In this document: positions 60,499 through 64,000 of the stretch, piece by piece | Numbering within the stretch: the first letter of the stretch is position 1 | How the letters are laid out: every line of letters starts with the position of its first letter | Source of the DNA: Acidimicrobiales bacterium | GTDB lineage: Bacteria > Actinomycetota > Acidimicrobiia > Acidimicrobiales > JAKAVM01 | NCBI GenBank assembly: GCA_027452005.1 | Contig: DAIDHF010000004.1 | Coordinates: 40,732 to 104,731, forward strand | Direction: 5' to 3' | Length of the DNA: 64,000 nt | Position numbers and translations under genes: made by a program | Notes under the pieces: generated by a model | The model's input: only the letters and a program-made list of their open reading frames with translations | Database searches by the model: none | What the model was told of the DNA's origin: nothing

Positions 60499-63309
60499 CT
60501 AAGATAGACGGGGGTCTGGTGAGGTGGCGTCTAGCTGGTACTTGTCTATGGCCTCCTGAACGATAGATGGCGATAGATCTCCTTGAGTCGACAGGAGGTA
60601 CAGGACTGATACCACGATTGACCTAGCATCTACTTCAAAATGTCTTCTCAGGTTTTCCCTGGTATCGGAACGTCCGAACCCATCGGTGCCCAGGGAGAGA
60701 AACGGTCTCTCAATCCAACGCGCCACTTGGTCGGGTACGGCCTTGAGATAGTCTGTCACGGCCACGATCGGTCCAGACATTTTCGCGACTTGCTGGGCGA
60801 TATATGGAATACGTGGTTGTTGGGTTGGATGTAGGCGATTGTACCTTTCACATTCAAGGGCCTCTTCTCGGAGGAGCTTGTAGGAAGTTGCCGACCAGCA
60901 CTCGGTCGAGACGCTCCAGTGTTCCCACAAAAGTTCGCGGGCCTCCATGGCTGGTTGCCACAAGGGTCCCGAGAATAGAACAGTTGCACTCAAGTTTATT
61001 GAAGAACCCTTATCTTGAGCTCCTCTAGGTGAATTATTGGTTGACGATAGTTCTTGACCGGGTGCGAATCGGTAAATTCCGTTCAATATTCCCGCCTCTA
61101 TCTCGTCGTCTGAAATGTCAGCCGTGAGATGGCCGATCGCTGGCATTATGTAGTTCTCGTTGTATATGGTGACATAGTAAAAACAATCTCTAGATCCGGG
61201 GCCGTACATGTTAGCTATACCATCTTCAACTATCGTAGCGAGTTCATAGGCAAAGGCCGGATCGTAGGTTCTCAAGTTGGGAACGACCGAGGCTAACACG
61301 TGGGAGTGCCCGTCGGTGTGCTGAAGGCCCTCTCCTGCCAGGGTGGTCCGACCAGCCGTAGCCCCGAGCACGAACCCGCGCGCACCGGCGTCGGCGGCCG
61401 CCCAGATCAGGTCGCCAACTCTCTGGAAACCAAACATGGAATAGAACGTAAAGAACGGGAAACAGGCAAATCCAAGATTGGCATATGCCGTGCCGGCGGC
61501 GGTGAAGGAAGCCATAGCCCCGGCTTCAGAAATTCCCTCCTCTAGAATCTGTCCCTTGTCTGACTCAAGATAGGCCAGGAGGAGATCGGCGTCTACGGGG
61601 GTGTACTTCTGACCACTGGAGTTATAGATCATAGCCTCGCGAAATAACGAGTCCATTCCAAACGTCCTGGCCTCGTCGGGAACGATTGGAACGACCTTGC
61701 TCCCTATAGTCTTGTCTCGTATCAAGTTTCGCAGGAGCCGGGCAAATACCATGGTTGTGGATACACTCTGTTCCGAGGACCCGTGGCGAAACTCCGAGAA
61801 CGCCTCTTTAGAGGCTGTCCCTGGATCGTCGTAGCGCATTATCCTACTGGGTAGAAAACCGCCTAAAGCCTGGCGCCGTTGGGTGAGGTACCGATACACG
61901 TCAGAGTCTCTGTCGGGTGCGATGTATGGTGGTTCACCATCTTCGATCGTCTGGTCACTAATCTCTTCGCCTAAAGACAGGCGATCACGCAAGTCTCGCA
62001 ACTGCTCCTTGGCCATCTTCTTGATCTGGTGTGTTGCATTTCTAGCCTGAACCTGGGATCCAAGTTTCCAACCTTTTATAGTCTTGGCCAATATTACCGT
62101 GGGTCCCTGCGGGTTGGCTGTAGCCAACCTGTAAGCCGCATACAACTTTTTGTGGTCGTGTCCACCGCGCGGGAGACTCTCTAGGTCCTCATCGCTCAAT
62201 TCTTCGACTAGTTTTCGAAGTCGGGGATCTGGTCCGAAGAAGTGTTCACGGATGAACGCACCAGATTCAGTTGCAAACTTTTGGTATTCACCGTCGGTAG
62301 TCGCATTCATCTTAGACACAAGGACCCCATCTAAGTCATGCCCGAGCAACTCGTCCCAGCGTTGTCCCCAGATGACCTTGATAACGTTCCAGCCAGCCCC
62401 CCGAAAGATTGCCTCCAACTCTTGGATGATCTTTCCATTTCCCCTAACCGGGCCGTCGAGCCTTTGTAGGTTGCAGTTGATCACAAAGGTCAGGTTGTCC
62501 AGCTTCTCGCGGGTGGCTAACGAGATTGCGGCAAGCGTCTCGGGTTCGTCAACCTCACCGTCGCCCACAAAACACCACACCCTAGAACTTGACGTGTCTA
62601 TTAGCTCGCGGTTGAAAAGGTACCGATTGAACCTGGCCTGATATATAGCATTCAAAGGACCAAGGCCCATTGAAACAGTGGGAAACTCCCAGAACTTGGG
62701 CATGAGGTGAGGGTGAGGATATGACGACAAGCCGCGCCCACCGGTGGTTTCAGACCTCTCGTAGCTGTCGGTCTCAAACCTAAACTTGTCGAGATCATCC
62801 CCACTAAGCCTGCCCTCTAAGAACGCCCTGGCATATATTCCCGGTGACGAGTGGCCCTGGAAGAATACCTGATCGCCAATGTCTCCAGCGTCCTTGCCCC
62901 TGAAAAAGTGGTTGAAGCCAACCTCTAGTAGTGAGGCCGCACTTGCATAGGTTGCCAGGTGTCCACCAATTCCCTCTGATCGGTGGTTAGCGCGCACGAC
63001 CATGGCCACGGCGTTCCAACGCAGGTACGCCCGAATCTTTCTCTCGATCTCCACATCGCCGGGGAACCAAGGCTCTTCGTCGGACGGAATCGTGTTGATA
63101 TATGGGCTTGTAACCGTGTCCGGAAAGCCAACCTGGTTCTCGCGGGCCTTTTCAAGGAGCTTGGCCAAAATGTACCTAGCCCGAGCCCGTCCGTGAGTCT
63201 CCACGAGCTGGTCGAATGAGTCTATCCACTCGGAGGTCTCCTGGGGGTCTGAGTCAGGGAGTTGGTGGGAAAAACCGTCAGTGATCACGAGGTATATTCT
63301 CGCGCACAT
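60499..63309 (-). CDS. aceE: Pyruvate dehydrogenase E1 component, homodimeric
   Basis: 936 aa, close to the 930-aa mycobacterial and 887-aa E. coli AceE. The opening SDPQETSEWIDSFDQLVETHGRARARYIL, the HSSPGIYARAFLEGRL stretch and the thiamine diphosphate motif GDGEVDEPETLAAISLATREKLDNLTFVINCNLQRLDGPV (about residue 250) are diagnostic; the transketolase-like middle (TAAGTAYANLGFACFPFFTFYSMFGFQRVGDLIWAAADAGARGFVLGATAGRTTL) follows. It decarboxylates pyruvate for acetyl-CoA. Start ATG 63309 is kept; GTG seven codons in is possible. No E2/E3 genes are near, as is common in actinobacteria. Confidence 0.95.
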   Translation of the reverse strand: MCARIYLVITDGFSHQLPDSDPQETSEWIDSFDQLVETHGRARARYILAKLLEKARENQVGFPDTVTSPYINTIPSDEEPWFPGDVEIERKIRAYLRWNAVAMVVRANHRSEGIGGHLATYASAASLLEVGFNHFFRGKDAGDIGDQVFFQGHSSPGIYARAFLEGRLSGDDLDKFRFETDSYERSETTGGRGLSSYPHPHLMPKFWEFPTVSMGLGPLNAIYQARFNRYLFNRELIDTSSSRVWCFVGDGEVDEPETLAAISLATREKLDNLTFVINCNLQRLDGPVRGNGKIIQELEAIFRGAGWNVIKVIWGQRWDELLGHDLDGVLVSKMNATTDGEYQKFATESGAFIREHFFGPDPRLRKLVEELSDEDLESLPRGGHDHKKLYAAYRLATANPQGPTVILAKTIKGWKLGSQVQARNATHQIKKMAKEQLRDLRDRLSLGEEISDQTIEDGEPPYIAPDRDSDVYRYLTQRRQALGGFLPSRIMRYDDPGTASKEAFSEFRHGSSEQSVSTTMVFARLLRNLIRDKTIGSKVVPIVPDEARTFGMDSLFREAMIYNSSGQKYTPVDADLLLAYLESDKGQILEEGISEAGAMASFTAAGTAYANLGFACFPFFTFYSMFGFQRVGDLIWAAADAGARGFVLGATAGRTTLAGEGLQHTDGHSHVLASVVPNLRTYDPAFAYELATIVEDGIANMYGPGSRDCFYYVTIYNENYIMPAIGHLTADISDDEIEAGILNGIYRFAPGQELSSTNNSPRGAQDKGSSINLSATVLFSGPLWQPAMEARELLWEHWSVSTECWSATSYKLLREEALECERYNRLHPTQQPRIPYIAQQVAKMSGPIVAVTDYLKAVPDQVARWIERPFLSLGTDGFGRSDTRENLRRHFEVDARSIVVSVLYLLSTQGDLSPSIVQEAIDKYQLDATSPDPRLS

Positions 63310-63368
63310 TTATGGCTAAGTTTCACTTCTAAGTCATTGAACAGTTATTTTTTTGTTACGATCATGGT

Positions 63369-63788
63369 GTGACGGCCATTTACACTGACGGAGCCTGCCT
63401 AGGGAATCCGGGCCCAGGTGGTTGGGCCTGGGCCATCGAGAAGGGGCCACAAGCCTTTGGTTCCGTCCGGGATACGACAAACCAACGCATGGAGCTAACC
63501 GCCGTACTTGAGGCGGTCAGGGCAAACCTGGGACCCCTAACCGTGATAAGTGACTCAACCTACGTGGTCAATTGCTTCCACCAGAACTGGTGGCGATCTT
63601 GGAAAGCAAAGGGTTGGCTAAACTCCAAGGGAGACCCAGTGGCCAATCAAGACCTGTGGATGCCACTCATAGACCTAGTCCTAGACCGAGGCGATGTTAC
63701 TTTCAAGTGGGTCAAGGGCCACTCGGGAAATCCCATGAATGACCTGGTAGATCAGCTCGCCACGACGGCTGCGGCCAATCAGAGCTAG
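63369..63788 (+). CDS. rnhA: Ribonuclease HI
   Basis: 139 aa from GTG 63369. Catalytic acids are visible: Asp in YTDGACLGNPGPGGWAW, Glu in NQRMELTAVLEAV, Asp in VISDSTYVVN and the last Asp in GHSGNPMNDLVDQLA. It cuts RNA in RNA-DNA hybrids. It is divergent from aceE, whose start lies 59 bp away. Confidence 0.94.
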   Translation: MTAIYTDGACLGNPGPGGWAWAIEKGPQAFGSVRDTTNQRMELTAVLEAVRANLGPLTVISDSTYVVNCFHQNWWRSWKAKGWLNSKGDPVANQDLWMPLIDLVLDRGDVTFKWVKGHSGNPMNDLVDQLATTAAANQS

Positions 63789-63895
63789 GAGATTGGACCC
63801 TGGTCTGACTTGACCGGTAACCCGGGTAAGTACGAGTTCAAATTGCCGTCTTATGGGTATGACGTGGGATTAGCTTTTGGAATAGGCTCGGATAC

Positions 63896-64000
63896 ATGGA
63901 CATAAAAGGAACAGCAGCGTTAGTAACCGGGGGAGCATCTGGTCTTGGGGAGGCCACCGTGCGTCGCCTGGCCGGCCTAGGTGCCGAGTGCACAATATTG
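63896..64000 (+). CDS. Short-chain dehydrogenase, N-terminal fragment at window edge
   Basis: ATG 63896 opens MDIKGTAALVTGGASGLGEATVRRLAGLGAECTIL and runs off the window. VTGGASGLG is the NAD-binding motif. This opening closely resembles type II 3-hydroxyacyl-CoA dehydrogenases (17beta-HSD10-like), which would fit the fatty-acyl enzymes of this segment, but the rest is not visible. Confidence 0.8.
   Translation, partial: MDIKGTAALVTGGASGLGEATVRRLAGLGAECTIL

Overview
The window is a chromosomal segment from an actinobacterium, most likely of the class Acidimicrobiia (an Acidithrix/Ferrimicrobium-like acidophile). This rests on the GYWLVASDGG-type repeats of the giant secreted protein, the actinobacterial SUF gene set with a Rieske protein between sufD and sufC, a homodimeric aceE-type pyruvate dehydrogenase, frequent GTG/TTG starts and a GC content that looks close to 50 percent. 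Species assignment is inference. No rRNA, tRNA, CRISPR array, intact insertion sequence or replication origin was recognised.

Layout. 1-4 kb: a truncated membrane diguanylate cyclase and a Tat-exported lipoprotein solute-binding protein. 4-15.5 kb: acyl-CoA metabolism (AidB-like and ordinary acyl-CoA dehydrogenases, CitE-like lyase, MaoC hydratase), a dienelactone hydrolase, an Lgt-like protein, a methyltransferase, a GGDEF-EAL protein and an epoxide-hydrolase-like enzyme. 15.5-18.6 kb: PilT ATPase, metallo-beta-lactamase-fold hydrolase, flavin reductase, RmlC-like epimerase. 18.6-22.9 kb: a 1419-residue secreted repeat protein. 23-29.7 kb: oligopeptidase B, a heterodimeric ABC exporter and a thioesterase. 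29.8-36.5 kb: oxidase-assembly genes (CtaG-like; a membrane-SCO1 fusion with a lipoprotein) around an accessory patch at 30.8-32.85 kb that holds transposase and mazF-like remnants and a lineage-specific protein. 36.5-53.2 kb: SUF iron-sulfur assembly in three transcription units with two sufC genes, plus glnD and a LuxR-type ATPase regulator. 53.4-64 kb: another acyl-CoA dehydrogenase, a candidate structured RNA with a strong terminator, a GH38 glycosidase, two SDRs, an AhpD-like protein, thiE-aceE and rnhA.

How the genes fit together. sufB, sufD-Rieske-sufC and the seven-gene minus-strand run (MBL hydrolase, sufC, sufS, sufU, FAD reductase, zinc-ribbon membrane protein, LuxR ATPase) supply a complete SufBCDSU machine with possible electron-transfer partners. 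The SCO1 fusion and CtaG-like protein point to heme-copper oxidase assembly. thiE lies 21 bp downstream of aceE, linking thiamine supply to a thiamine-diphosphate enzyme. Two diguanylate-cyclase-type proteins and PilT point to c-di-GMP signalling and pilus-driven surface behaviour.

The most novel-looking signals are non-coding: a roughly 135-nt foldable RNA at 55.26-55.39 kb containing a 17-nt match to the complement of the 16S rRNA 3' end, and a 46-nt dispersed repeat (14504 and 32503) whose two copies differ in a way that preserves a hairpin.
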